13,292 bases of DNA from an uncultured Rhodanobacter sp. (GTDB lineage Bacteria; Pseudomonadota; Gammaproteobacteria; Xanthomonadales; Rhodanobacteraceae): the NCBI GenBank assembly GCA_937906285.1, contig CALCWL010000272.1, positions 1-13,292 of the forward strand, in the 5' to 3' direction. The notes under the pieces are model-generated. The model made no database searches. It was not told the origin of the DNA and saw nothing but the letters and a program-made list of their open reading frames with translations. Each line of letters begins with the position of its first letter. The stretch's first letter is position 1. The translations under genes were made by a program, and so were the position numbers. This document shows positions 1 through 7,119 of this stretch, piece by piece.

Positions 1-251
1 TGCGTGGCTTGCCATGCCTCGGCCTGATGGCTGTAGAGCTGCTCGATGCCGCGCGTGCGAAGCGCCCTTGCCAGCTCGGGCGGCAGATCCTCGGGCAACG
101 GCGCGAACGTGCCCTCCCGACCGGGCACCACGAAGGCGCCGGTGATCCGAGCGGCGTAGCGCTTCGACAGCCGCCGGGCGAGGCTGCGACCGTCGCCCGG
201 GCCGCCCGGCACGAGGTCGTCGGTGGCGTAACGGTCGGGTAGTGCATTCAT
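1..251 (-). CDS. DEAD/DEAH-box helicase, Hrq1/YprA-like (5' part only)
   Basis: The first 83 codons of a gene that runs off the left edge. The reading begins MNALPDRYATDDL and reaches RGIEQLYSHQAEAWQAT at the boundary. The 'LYxHQAEA' segment is the Q-motif-like stretch just before Walker A in the Hrq1/YprA group of superfamily 2 helicases (ATP-dependent DNA unwinding or repair, usually with a C-terminal DUF1998 region). Walker A, the DEAH box and everything downstream lie outside the window, so the family call rests on this one segment. The ATG at 249-251 has a GGAG-like sequence (CGCGGAG) just upstream. It lies downstream of cysB on the same strand, 93 bp away, but nothing suggests a functional link. 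A generic DEAD-box protein is the alternative. Confidence 0.68.
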   Translation of the reverse strand, partial: MNALPDRYATDDLVPGGPGDGRSLARRLSKRYAARITGAFVVPGREGTFAPLPEDLPPELARALRTRGIEQLYSHQAEAWQAT

Positions 252-273
252 CGGCTGGCTCCGCGCGAGGGTC

Positions 274-310
274 CGCGGATTAAGCCGCGCGCACGTCTCA
301 CCGGGTGAGA
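274..310 (-). terminator. Two small hairpins between cysB and the helicase gene
   Basis: CGCGG-ATTAAG-CCGCG (274-289) and TCTCAC-CGG-GTGAGA (296-310) are two perfect inverted repeats in the 93-bp gap after the cysB stop. There is no long T-run, so intrinsic termination of cysB is only a guess. They could also be part of the helicase leader. Confidence 0.3.
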
Positions 311-344
311 TGGCGCTCGGTGGCCACGATGCGGCGACCTGGCG

Positions 345-1340
345 TCAGGCGAGCTGCGCGGCGGTCGACCGGCGGCGTTCGCGCCAGTGCGGCACCTCGG
401 CCCAGCCGTCCCGCGGTGGCTCGCCGGCCAGCGCGCGGCGCAGTTCGTGGCGATCGAGATGGGGCGCGAACTGCTGGATGAAGGCCAGCGTGTACTCCCG
501 CGGCACGCTGTCCCGGCGCAGCACCACCCAGGTCGTGCACGGCGCGAATAACGCGTCGGCGGGCAGTGCGTGCAGGTCGGCGTCGCCGGGCTGCATGGCC
601 ATCTCGGCCAGGATGCCCACGCCCATGCCGGCGCGCACGTAGGTCTTGATCAGGTCGGCGTCGCCGGCGGTCATGGCGATTTGCGGTGACAGCCCGGCCT
701 CCTCGAACGCGCGACGCAACGAGGACTCCGGCCGCAACGAGGAGTCGTAGCTGATCAGCGGCAAACCCGCCAGCTCCGCCAGTGTGGGCGGCTTGGCCCG
801 CAAGGCGAGCGGATGGTCGCGCGGGGTGACGATCATCCGTTGCCAGCGATAGGCGGCGAACGCCATGCCGGCGGCCGGCGCGCCGCCGGCGCTGCTGATG
901 ATGGCCAGGTCGACCTGACCGGCTTCGAGCCGGGCCAGCACGTCGGCGTCGCGGGTCGGCTCCAGATGCACGCTGACCTGGGGAAAGCTGGCATTGAGCG
1001 CGGCGATTGCCGCGGGCAGGGCGAAGCGGGCCTGGGTATGCGTGGTGGCGATGCGCAGCTCCCCGCGGGCCTCGTTGCGCAGGTTCGCGGCGATCGCGCG
1101 GATGTTGGTCGCCTCGGCCAGGATCACCCGCGCGCGCTCGATCACCTGTTCGCCCGCGTGGGTCACCGCGTCCAGGCTCTTGCCCTTGCGCACGAACAGC
1201 TGGAAGCCCAGCTCGTCCTCAAGCTGGCGCAGCTGCTTGCTGAGCCCGGGCTGGGTGGCGTGCACGCGCTCGGCGGCCAGGGTGATGTTGAGGCCCGAAT
1301 CGGCGATGGCGACGAGATGGCGCAGTTGGGTGAGCGTCAT
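345..1340 (-). CDS. cysB: LysR-family sulfur regulator CysB
   Basis: A 331-aa LysR-type regulator, close to the roughly 324 aa of enteric CysB, which activates sulfate and cysteine assimilation genes in response to N-acetylserine and sulfur status. The winged HTH spans about residues 1-60 (MTLTQLRHLVAIADSGLN, then ATQPGLSKQLRQLEDELG). The effector domain has the CysB signature IATTHTQARFALP at residues 97-109. This places Thr100, Thr102 and Gln103 at the sulfate/inducer-contact positions known from Klebsiella CysB. The segments DADLIKTYVRAGMGVGILA and FIQQFAPHLDR also match CysB. The start at 1338-1340 was chosen because family alignment begins there; an open frame extends 22 codons upstream but looks like leader sequence. 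The gene diverges from cysG, the usual arrangement for a LysR regulator and its target. Cbl/CysB-like paralogues are the alternative. Confidence 0.92.
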   Translation of the reverse strand: MTLTQLRHLVAIADSGLNITLAAERVHATQPGLSKQLRQLEDELGFQLFVRKGKSLDAVTHAGEQVIERARVILAEATNIRAIAANLRNEARGELRIATTHTQARFALPAAIAALNASFPQVSVHLEPTRDADVLARLEAGQVDLAIISSAGGAPAAGMAFAAYRWQRMIVTPRDHPLALRAKPPTLAELAGLPLISYDSSLRPESSLRRAFEEAGLSPQIAMTAGDADLIKTYVRAGMGVGILAEMAMQPGDADLHALPADALFAPCTTWVVLRRDSVPREYTLAFIQQFAPHLDRHELRRALAGEPPRDGWAEVPHWRERRRSTAAQLA

Positions 1341-1630
1341 GGGCGGGAATCCGTGGGCGATGGTCGGGGGATGGATGGCCGATGCAGTCGCGCATACATC
1401 GTGCAATCCCCCGCGCGCGGGTGCGCCGGAGTTTCGGCTGGTCGCCGCGAATGCCCTTGTCGGTCGAGTGACGTGCTTTCATATTGGACGTCTATACGTC
1501 CATTTGTCATGTATGTCAATCGTGGCGCCGGTCATGCCGTCGCGGCATAAGCACCAAGACACAAATCATTTGTGGCGCCGTAGGCAGCTCCGTAGCGTAG
1601 GCGAACCTTTTGCTCCGGCCCGTCCCGCGC
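1341..1630. promoter_or_regulatory. Divergent cysB/cysG control region with several dyads
   Basis: This 290-bp region separates cysB (minus) from cysG (plus) and holds no convincing gene. Three perfect inverted repeats sit in its cysG-proximal half: TGGACGT-CTAT-ACGTCCA (1485-1502), ATGCCG-TCG-CGGCAT (1534-1548) and ACAAAT-C-ATTTGT (1561-1573). The 9-mer GTGGCGCCG occurs at 1522-1530 and again at 1572-1580, exactly 50 bp apart. LysR proteins bind interrupted dyads near the promoters they control, so one or more of these may be CysB sites. The enteric CysB site is loosely defined and I cannot match it. No clear sigma-70 promoter pair was found. Confidence 0.55.
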
Positions 1631-3097
1631 ATGAAGCTCTACCCGATCTTTGCCTCGTTGTCGCAGCGCGCCGTGCTGGTGGTGGGTGGCGGCGCCGTGG
1701 CCGAGCGCAAGGTGGCGGCGCTGCTCGAGGCGCAGGCGCAGGTGACGGTGAACGCGCCAAGCCTCACGCCGCGCCTGCAGCGCTGGGCGCGGCAGGGCCG
1801 CATCGCCCATCGCGCCGACCCCTTCTGCGAGAGCTGGCTGGAGCGCGTATGGCTGGTAGTGGCGGCCACGCCCGATCGCGAGATCAACGCGCTGGTGGCG
1901 AGCCTGGGCGAGTTGCGCCGGATTTTCGTCAACGTGGTCGACGACGCGGTGCTGTCCTCTTTCCACGTGCCGGCGGTGATCGACCGTGCGCCGCTGACCA
2001 TCGCGATCTCCAGCGGCGGCGAGGCACCGATGCTTGCGCGCCTGCTGCGCGAGCGGCTGGAGGCGCTGCTGGATGACTCGCTGGGCGCGCTGGCCCGGTT
2101 GATGGCGCGACTGCGCCCCCGCATCCGCGCCCGTTTCCCCGCGCCGGCGGCGCGACGCGCCTTCTACGAGACCCTGCTGGCCGGGCCGGTGGCGCAGTTG
2201 CTGCGCCGGCAGCGCGATGGCGAAGCGCACGCGCTGGCGGAGCAGGCGCTCGCCGATGCGCCGCTGCAGGCGCAGGGTTCGGTGGCGCTGGTGGGCGCCG
2301 GTCCCGGCGATCCGGGCCTGCTCACCCTGCGCGCCTTGCGCGCGCTCAACGAGGCGGACGTGATCCTGCACGACCGGTTGGTCGGCGCCGGCGTGCTGGC
2401 TCTGGCCCGGCGCGATGCCGAGCGGATCGAGGTCGGCAAGCAGGCCGGCCGCCACCACACCACGCAGGATGCGATCCACGCCTTGCTGCTGGAACACGCG
2501 CGTGCCGGCAAGCGCGTGGTGCGACTGAAGGGCGGCGATCCGTTCGTGTTCGGCCGCGGCGGCGAGGAGCTGGAGTTCCTGCGCGCCCACGCGATTCCAT
2601 ATGAAGTGGTGCCCGGCATCACTGCCGCGGTGGCCTGCGCGGCTTACTCGGGCGTGCCGCTGACCCATCGCGAGCATGCCCAGTCCGTGCGTCTCGTCAC
2701 GGCGCACTGCCGCGATTCCGGCGACACGCCGGACTGGCGGGCGCTGGCCCAGGAGGGGCAGACCCTGGCGGTCTACATGGGCGTGAGCGAACTGGCGACG
2801 CTGCAGGCACGGCTGATCGAACACGGCCGCGCCGCCGCCACGCCGTTTGCCCTGGTGGAGAACGGCTCGCTGCCGAACCAGCGCGTGGTCTGCGGCGTGC
2901 TGGGCAACCTCGCCGAGCGTACCGCGGCCCATGCGGTGGGCTCGCCGGCGCTGCTGATCCTGGGCGAAGTGGCTGCATTGGCGCCATCGCTGGCCTGGTT
3001 CGGCGCCGCGCCGTTGGGCGCTACCGTGCACGCCTTGCCCAGCGCCGTCGCGGCGCGCGACGAAGTGCTCGCCGCCATTCACCGGGCAGCCTGTTGA
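1631..3097 (+). CDS. cysG: Siroheme synthase CysG (trifunctional)
   Basis: A 488-aa cytosolic protein that converts uroporphyrinogen III to siroheme, the cofactor of sulfite and nitrite reductases. The N-terminal precorrin-2 dehydrogenase/ferrochelatase half (about 1-210) opens with an NAD-binding glycine motif (VLVVGGGAVAERK, 16-28). It has Asp104 in NVVDD and Ser128 in ISSGGEAP. The C-terminal SAM-dependent methyltransferase half (about 216-460) has VGAGPGDPGLLT (221-232), Asp248 in ILHDR, Lys270, the SAM loop RLKGGDPFVFGRGGEE and VPGITAA. All key residues of enteric CysG (Asp104, Ser128, Asp248, Lys270) are kept at the same numbers. The ATG at 1631 gives the normal family N-terminus. No good Shine-Dalgarno precedes it, and a TTG at 1610 is a less likely start. 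The protein is about 30 aa longer than E. coli CysG, in a poorly conserved C-terminal tail. cysK follows after 80 bp. Confidence 0.95.
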   Translation: MKLYPIFASLSQRAVLVVGGGAVAERKVAALLEAQAQVTVNAPSLTPRLQRWARQGRIAHRADPFCESWLERVWLVVAATPDREINALVASLGELRRIFVNVVDDAVLSSFHVPAVIDRAPLTIAISSGGEAPMLARLLRERLEALLDDSLGALARLMARLRPRIRARFPAPAARRAFYETLLAGPVAQLLRRQRDGEAHALAEQALADAPLQAQGSVALVGAGPGDPGLLTLRALRALNEADVILHDRLVGAGVLALARRDAERIEVGKQAGRHHTTQDAIHALLLEHARAGKRVVRLKGGDPFVFGRGGEELEFLRAHAIPYEVVPGITAAVACAAYSGVPLTHREHAQSVRLVTAHCRDSGDTPDWRALAQEGQTLAVYMGVSELATLQARLIEHGRAAATPFALVENGSLPNQRVVCGVLGNLAERTAAHAVGSPALLILGEVAALAPSLAWFGAAPLGATVHALPSAVAARDEVLAAIHRAAC

Positions 3098-3165
3098 CCG
3101 ATCCCGAATCGGCGCATGATCGGCCTTCGTCCGTGCGCCTGTTGCCATCACACGTTCGAATATCC

Positions 3166-3171
3166 GAGGAG
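3166..3171 (+). promoter_or_regulatory. Ribosome binding site of cysK
   Basis: GAGGAG lies 6 bp before the ATG at 3178. It fixes the cysK start there rather than at the in-frame position 3094, which overlaps the cysG stop and would add 28 residues foreign to the family. Confidence 0.8.
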
Positions 3172-3177
3172 ACTCCC

Positions 3178-4116
3178 ATGATCTACGACAACATCCTGGA
3201 CACCATCGGCCGCACGCCGATCGTGAAGCTGCACCGCCTGGCACCCGGGCACGTCAGCATCTACGTGAAGATCGAGGCGTTCAACCCGGCCGGTTCGGTG
3301 AAGGACCGGCTCGCGCTGGCGATCATTCTCGACGCCGAGCAGCGCGGCACGCTCAAGCCCGGCCAGACCGTGGTGGAAGCCACTTCCGGCAACACCGGCG
3401 TGGCTTTGGCGGCGGTGTGCGCGGCGCGCGGCTATCCGTTCGTGGCGGTGATGTCCGATACCTTCTCGCTCGAACGGCGCAAGCTGATCCGCGCCTACGG
3501 CGGCAAGGTGGTGCTCACCCCCGGCGCCGCGCGCGGCACCGGCATGGTGGAGAAGGCCGCCGAACTGGCCAAGCAACACGGCTGGTTCCTCGCCGACCAG
3601 TTCGAGAACCCCGCCAACCCCGCCTACCACCGCCAGACTACTGCCGCCGAGGTACTCGGCGACTTCGCCGGCCGGCGGCTGGATTACTTCGTCAGTGGCT
3701 GGGGCACCGGCGGCACGCTCACCGGCGTGGGCGAGGTGCTGAAAGTGGCGCGGCCGCAGGTCAAGGTGATCGGCGCCGAACCGGCGGTTGCCTCGCTGCT
3801 CGGTGGCAAGGAATGGCAGCCGCACAAGATCCAGGGCTGGACGCCCGACTTCGTGCCGGCGGTGCTCAACGCCAAGGTGGTCGACTGGATCGTCACCGTC
3901 GACGACGTCGTGGCGCGCGACACCGCCCGGCAACTGGCGCAACGCGAAGGCATCTTCACCGGCCTGTCCTCCGGCGGCACGCTGGCCGCGGCGCTTGAAG
4001 TGGCCAGGGACGCGCCCGCCGGATCGGTCCTGCTCGCGATGCTGCCGGACACCGGCGAACGCTACCTGTCGACCTTCCTGTTCGAGGGCGTCAACGAGGG
4101 TTCCGACGAAGTTTGA
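3178..4116 (+). CDS. cysK: Cysteine synthase A (O-acetylserine sulfhydrylase)
   Basis: A 312-aa PLP enzyme of fold type II that makes cysteine from O-acetylserine and sulfide in the cytosol, the last step of the pathway that CysG supports. The PLP lysine is Lys42 in NPAGSVKDR. The substrate loop TSGNTG is at residues 69-74, the phosphate-binding loop GTGGT at 176-180, and the cofactor-ring serine region GLSSGG at 262-267. The C-terminal MLPDTGERYLST is also typical. Length matches CysK. The start is set by a strong GAGGAG. It probably shares a transcript with cysG. No serine acetyltransferase gene is in view. CysM or cystathionine beta-synthase-like enzymes are alternatives, but length and motifs favour CysK. 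Confidence 0.93.
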   Translation: MIYDNILDTIGRTPIVKLHRLAPGHVSIYVKIEAFNPAGSVKDRLALAIILDAEQRGTLKPGQTVVEATSGNTGVALAAVCAARGYPFVAVMSDTFSLERRKLIRAYGGKVVLTPGAARGTGMVEKAAELAKQHGWFLADQFENPANPAYHRQTTAAEVLGDFAGRRLDYFVSGWGTGGTLTGVGEVLKVARPQVKVIGAEPAVASLLGGKEWQPHKIQGWTPDFVPAVLNAKVVDWIVTVDDVVARDTARQLAQREGIFTGLSSGGTLAAALEVARDAPAGSVLLAMLPDTGERYLSTFLFEGVNEGSDEV

Positions 4117-4133
4117 GTGCGGCTGCATGGCAA

Positions 4134-4151
4134 CCGGGGCTCGCGCCCCGG
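4134..4151 (+). terminator. GC-only hairpin after cysK
   Basis: CCGGGGC-TCGC-GCCCCGG is a perfect 7-bp GC stem 18 bp after the cysK stop and 46 bp before the next gene. It has no T-run, so it may be a weak terminator or processing hairpin rather than a classic intrinsic terminator. Confidence 0.4.
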
Positions 4152-4196
4152 GGTGCCTCGTCGGATACTCTGCTTCGATCGATCCGGGGGGCGACG

Positions 4197-4781
4197 ATGC
4201 ACAAGAACCGACTCGAGGCGTTCAGCGACGGCGTGCTCGCCATCATCATCACCATCATGGTGCTGGAGATGAAGGTGCCGCACGGCGAGACGCTGGCGGC
4301 GCTGCTGCCGATGGCGCCGGTATTCCTCAGCTACGTGCTGAGCTTCGTCTACGTCGGCATCTACTGGAACAACCACCACCACATGCTGCAACTGGCCGGG
4401 CCGGTCAGCGGTGCGGTGCTGTGGGCCAACCTGCACCTGCTGTTCTGGCTGTCGCTGCTGCCGTTCGCCACCGGGTGGATGGGCGAGAACCACTTTGCGC
4501 AGGGGCCGACGGCGCTGTACGGCGTGGTGCTGCTGATGGCAGCGCTGGCGTATTGGGTGCTGCAACGTGCGCTGATCCGCGCCGAGGGCGGGACCTCCGC
4601 GCTGGCCCGCGCCGTGGGCGGGGACTGGAAAGGCAAGCTTTCGCCGGTGATCTACGCCAGCGCCATCCTCGTCTCGTTCCAGGCCACGTGGATCGCGCAG
4701 CTGCTGTATGGCGCGGCCGCCATGCTGTGGCTGGTGCCGGACCGGCGCATCGAACGGGTGGTGGAGCGCGCGCCGCGCTGA
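4197..4781 (+). CDS. TMEM175-family (DUF1211) integral membrane protein, putative K+ channel
   Basis: A 194-aa inner-membrane protein. The N-terminus RLEAFSDGVLAIIITIMVLE carries the family signature, with the FSD motif at residues 9-11 in the first helix that lines the pore of bacterial TMEM175 potassium channels. About six hydrophobic helices are visible (roughly 8-25, 38-57, 70-90, 105-123, 148-168 and 168-181). The His-rich loop NNHHHM (59-63) after the second helix is typical of the family. The length fits bacterial members, which carry one repeat where the human protein has two. The ATG at 4197 follows GGGGGGCG; an upstream in-frame start at 4113 overlapping the cysK stop is less likely. 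Channel activity is known for only a few members and is inferred here. It is convergent with the LysR gene at 4840. Confidence 0.82.
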   Translation: MHKNRLEAFSDGVLAIIITIMVLEMKVPHGETLAALLPMAPVFLSYVLSFVYVGIYWNNHHHMLQLAGPVSGAVLWANLHLLFWLSLLPFATGWMGENHFAQGPTALYGVVLLMAALAYWVLQRALIRAEGGTSALARAVGGDWKGKLSPVIYASAILVSFQATWIAQLLYGAAAMLWLVPDRRIERVVERAPR

Positions 4782-4839
4782 AGGTCGGGATCGTGCGTCG
4801 ATCTTCGATGCCCCGCGTGCGCCGGTGCAGCAGCTATCG

Positions 4840-5769
4840 TCAGGGTTCGCGCGACGCCGCTTCCGGTCGGTACTTCACGTGGTCGATGAACGCGCGCAGC
4901 TTCGGCGTCATCTGGCGGCGGCCGGGATGGTAGAGAAACATGCCCGGCGCCGTCGACGCAAAGTGCTCCAGCACCTGCACGAGTTTTCCCGTGCGCAGCA
5001 GTTCGGCGGCGATCGGCTCCGGCACCTGGGCCAGGCCCACGCCTTCCACGGCGGCGCCCAGCATGGTGGGGAAGTCATTGGCGATGAACGGACCTGACAC
5101 CGTCGCCTCGGTCGCGCGGCCGTCGTCATCGAGCAACCACGGCGCGAGTGCGCCGCTGGATCGCCGCAAGCGCAGACACGCATGCCGGCCCAGATCGTCC
5201 TGACGCTCGGGCCGGGGAGTCTGCGCAAAATAGGCGGGGCTGCCGACGACGATGAGGCGGAACGGCGGCGTCAGTCGCACGGCGACCATGTCCAGCGGCA
5301 CGTGCTGGCCGAAGCGGATGCCGGCGTCGAAGCCGTCGGCCGCGAGGTCGACCAGCTTCTCGTCGGCGGCCAGCTCCACCTCCACTTCGGGAAAGGCGCG
5401 GCAGAACGAGGCGATCAGCGGCTCCAGCAGGACCGGCACCACGGCGCGAGGCACCGCCAGGCGCAGGCGTCCCGCCGGGCGCTGTCCGAGATCGCGCGCG
5501 ACCTCGCCGGCAGCGACCAGCTCCTCGAACGCGGGCTGGGCGCGCGCCAGGAATCGTTCGCCTGCTTCGGTCAGGCCGACGCTGCGCGTGGTGCGCACGA
5601 ACAGCGCCGTGCCTACGCGATCCTCAAGGGTGCGCACCGCCTGGCTGATCGCTGACGGGGTCACCCCGAGTTCCGCCGCGGCCCGGCGAAAACTCAGGTG
5701 CCGCGCCACGCCGAGGAACGCCTCCACGCCGTCCAGCGCGCCTTGTCTGACTGTGAAGTTTTTCTTCAT
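4840..5769 (-). CDS. LysR-family transcriptional regulator
   Basis: A 309-aa LysR-type regulator of normal length. The winged HTH is at about residues 12-72: GVEAFLGVARHLSFRRAAAE, then VTPSAISQAVRTLEDRVGTALF and RTTRSVGLTEAGE. The effector-binding domain follows (GRLRLAVPRAVVP, FDAGIRFGQ, LGAAVEGVGLAQVPE). It resembles the large AaeR/DsdC-like 'D(L)GIR' subgroup of self-standing regulators; the ligand cannot be read from sequence. The ATG at 5767-5769 starts MKKNFTVRQG; an alternative start 17 codons upstream is less likely. It diverges from the small membrane-protein gene at 5862 across 92 bp, so that gene is its most likely target along with itself. Confidence 0.9.
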   Translation of the reverse strand: MKKNFTVRQGALDGVEAFLGVARHLSFRRAAAELGVTPSAISQAVRTLEDRVGTALFVRTTRSVGLTEAGERFLARAQPAFEELVAAGEVARDLGQRPAGRLRLAVPRAVVPVLLEPLIASFCRAFPEVEVELAADEKLVDLAADGFDAGIRFGQHVPLDMVAVRLTPPFRLIVVGSPAYFAQTPRPERQDDLGRHACLRLRRSSGALAPWLLDDDGRATEATVSGPFIANDFPTMLGAAVEGVGLAQVPEPIAAELLRTGKLVQVLEHFASTAPGMFLYHPGRRQMTPKLRAFIDHVKYRPEAASREP

Positions 5770-5861
5770 GGGGTGGTCGCGTTGTGGCGGATAGTCGCTG
5801 GCAACGGGCGGTGCAAGCATGAACGCAGCGCCGCAGCCATGCCGGGCGCACAGGAGACTAC
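5770..5861. promoter_or_regulatory. Divergent promoter region of the LysR gene and membrane-protein gene
   Basis: A 92-bp gap between divergent starts, where a LysR operator would be expected. I see no convincing long dyad or promoter boxes. GGAG at 5850-5853 serves as ribosome binding site for the gene at 5862. The assignment rests on gene arrangement. Confidence 0.4.
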
Positions 5862-6386
5862 ATGCCGCCGCAAATCATTTTCCAACTGCAACTCGTGCTG
5901 GGCTATGTCGCGTGGTTGTTGTGCTTCAGGGTTTACCTCTGGCCGAGGCTCCGCTCGATGGACCGGTTCGAGGCGCAACGCGCGATCGCCACGCTGCACA
6001 GTTTCCGTTTCTTCGGGCTTGCCTTCGTCGTTCCGGGCGTCGTCGGCCCGCATCTGCCTGCCGGCTTTGCGGCGTTCGCCGCGTACGGTGACTTCGCCAC
6101 GGGCGTGCTGGCGATCCTGGCGCTGCTTGCCGCCGGCATGCGCAGCCTGTTCCGGGTCCTGGTGATCGCCTTCAACCTGGTCGGCACCGTCGACCTCGTC
6201 CTCGACTACTGCCACGCCGTCCGTCTCGGCCTTCCGGAGCTGGCCGGACAACTGGGCGCCACCTATGCGATCCCGATCCTCTACGTTCCCCTGCTGATGA
6301 TCACGCACATCGCAGCCTTCCATCTGCTTTTGCACCCCGCGCATGGCGGTGGCGATGCACGGGCGCCCGCAGGCGAGGGCGGGTAA
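5862..6386 (+). CDS. Conserved-type small integral membrane protein, function unknown
   Basis: A 174-aa hydrophobic protein. I do not recognise a named family with confidence. Four to five membrane helices are visible: about residues 6-27 (QLVLGYVAWLLCFRVYLW), 46-63, 78-93 (FATGVLAILALLAAGM), 97-116 and 135-157 (YAIPILYVPLLMITHIAAFH). Charged residues are few and cluster in loops (RLRSMDRFEAQRA, 29-41). The tail is short, glycine-rich and probably soluble (HGGGDARAPAGEGG). The start at 5862 has GGAG 8 bp upstream. Its divergent position next to a LysR regulator suggests that regulator controls it. Its stop codon touches the phospholipase remnant on the other strand, so the last few residues may have been altered by the rearrangement that left the remnant. 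Confidence 0.78.
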   Translation: MPPQIIFQLQLVLGYVAWLLCFRVYLWPRLRSMDRFEAQRAIATLHSFRFFGLAFVVPGVVGPHLPAGFAAFAAYGDFATGVLAILALLAAGMRSLFRVLVIAFNLVGTVDLVLDYCHAVRLGLPELAGQLGATYAIPILYVPLLMITHIAAFHLLLHPAHGGGDARAPAGEGG

Positions 6387-6473
6387 CGCTTCCGGCGGCA
6401 ACGACTTGAGCCGCTGCACCTGGACCCGGCGGCCAGCGATGGTTCCGGACCGATGCCTCGGGCGGGTGACGGC
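6384..6473 (-). pseudogene. Remnant of the 3' end of a phospholipase D-family gene
   Basis: Read on the minus strand, this stretch encodes GRRVQVQRLKSLPPEAL. The C-terminus of the intact phospholipase D-like protein encoded at 8075-9643 is GRRVEVQMLKLLPLESLL. By hand, positions 6390-6449 match 8087-8146 at about 46 of 60 bases, and a further ten codons upstream are weakly alignable. The stop codon of the intact gene is not kept here: the frame reads on into the antisense of the gene ending at 6386. Nothing resembling the HKD motifs or the rest of such a protein is found upstream, where the isochorismatase gene begins. It is best read as the leftover end of a second phospholipase copy. Confidence 0.62.
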
Positions 6474-6570
6474 AAGGTTGGCCGGATCGGTCCGCTCCCG
6501 GTCCGTCGGGGTGCTCGTTGGCAAGGGTGCGGCCGCCTAGAGTGACGACTCCCCACGATGGAGTCACCCC

Positions 6571-7119
6571 ATGTCCGATACCCCCGCCTTGCTGGTCATC
6601 GACGTGCAGCAATCGTTCCTGCACGCGCCGTACTGGCGCGAAGACGATGTGCCGACGTTCCGCGAGAAGCTGCTGCAGCTGATCGACGGCGCGAGCGCCC
6701 GCGGCTGGCCGATCGTGCGCATCCTGCACGAAGAGGCCGCCGGTCACTTCAGCGTGGCGTCCGGGCTGGTGCAGCCGATGGCGTGGGTGCCGCCGGCGCA
6801 CGAGGCGGTGTTTCGCAAGCAGGTGCACAACGCGTTCACCGGCACCGGCCTGCAGGCGTGGTTGCGCGAGCGCGGTATCGGCCGCGTCATCATCAGCGGC
6901 ATCCGCAGCGAGCAATGCTGCGAGACGACCGCCCGGGTCGCTTCCGATCTCGGCTTCGACGTCGACTATGTCACCGAGGCCACGCTGACCTTTCCGATGG
7001 TCCACGTCGGCAGCGGCACTCGCTACGATGCGCAGGACATCAAGCAACGCACGGAACTGGTTCTGGATGGACGTTTTGCCCGCATCCGCACCGTCGATGA
7101 CGTCCTCGCCGATCACTGA
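6571..7119 (+). CDS. Isochorismatase-family cysteine hydrolase
   Basis: A 182-aa cytosolic alpha/beta hydrolase of the isochorismatase/nicotinamidase fold. The catalytic triad is visible: Asp11 in LLVIDVQQSF, Lys83 in VFRKQVHNAF and Cys116 in SGIRSEQCCETTARVASDLG. A second cysteine, Cys117, follows directly where many members have Val or a similar residue. The family cleaves C-N or C-O bonds in small molecules (isochorismate, nicotinamide, N-carbamoyl compounds, biuret and others); the substrate cannot be told here. The start at 6571 has GGAG 8 bp upstream. The last 23 bases overlap the start of the GlxA-type regulator gene, so the two are probably co-transcribed and translationally coupled, and the regulator may sense a substrate or product of this enzyme. 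Confidence 0.9.
   Translation: MSDTPALLVIDVQQSFLHAPYWREDDVPTFREKLLQLIDGASARGWPIVRILHEEAAGHFSVASGLVQPMAWVPPAHEAVFRKQVHNAFTGTGLQAWLRERGIGRVIISGIRSEQCCETTARVASDLGFDVDYVTEATLTFPMVHVGSGTRYDAQDIKQRTELVLDGRFARIRTVDDVLADH

Noticed and set aside
9..242. 77-codon plus-strand frame at the left edge
   Set aside because: Antisense to the helicase fragment, which carries a recognisable Q-motif-like segment.
1532..3244. 570-codon open frame on the minus strand opposite cysG
   Set aside because: Antisense shadow of cysG produced by high GC content; its Gln/Arg/His-rich translation resembles no protein.
4782..4839. Terminator between the convergent TMEM175-like and LysR genes
   Set aside because: No inverted repeat of useful length in the 58-bp gap.
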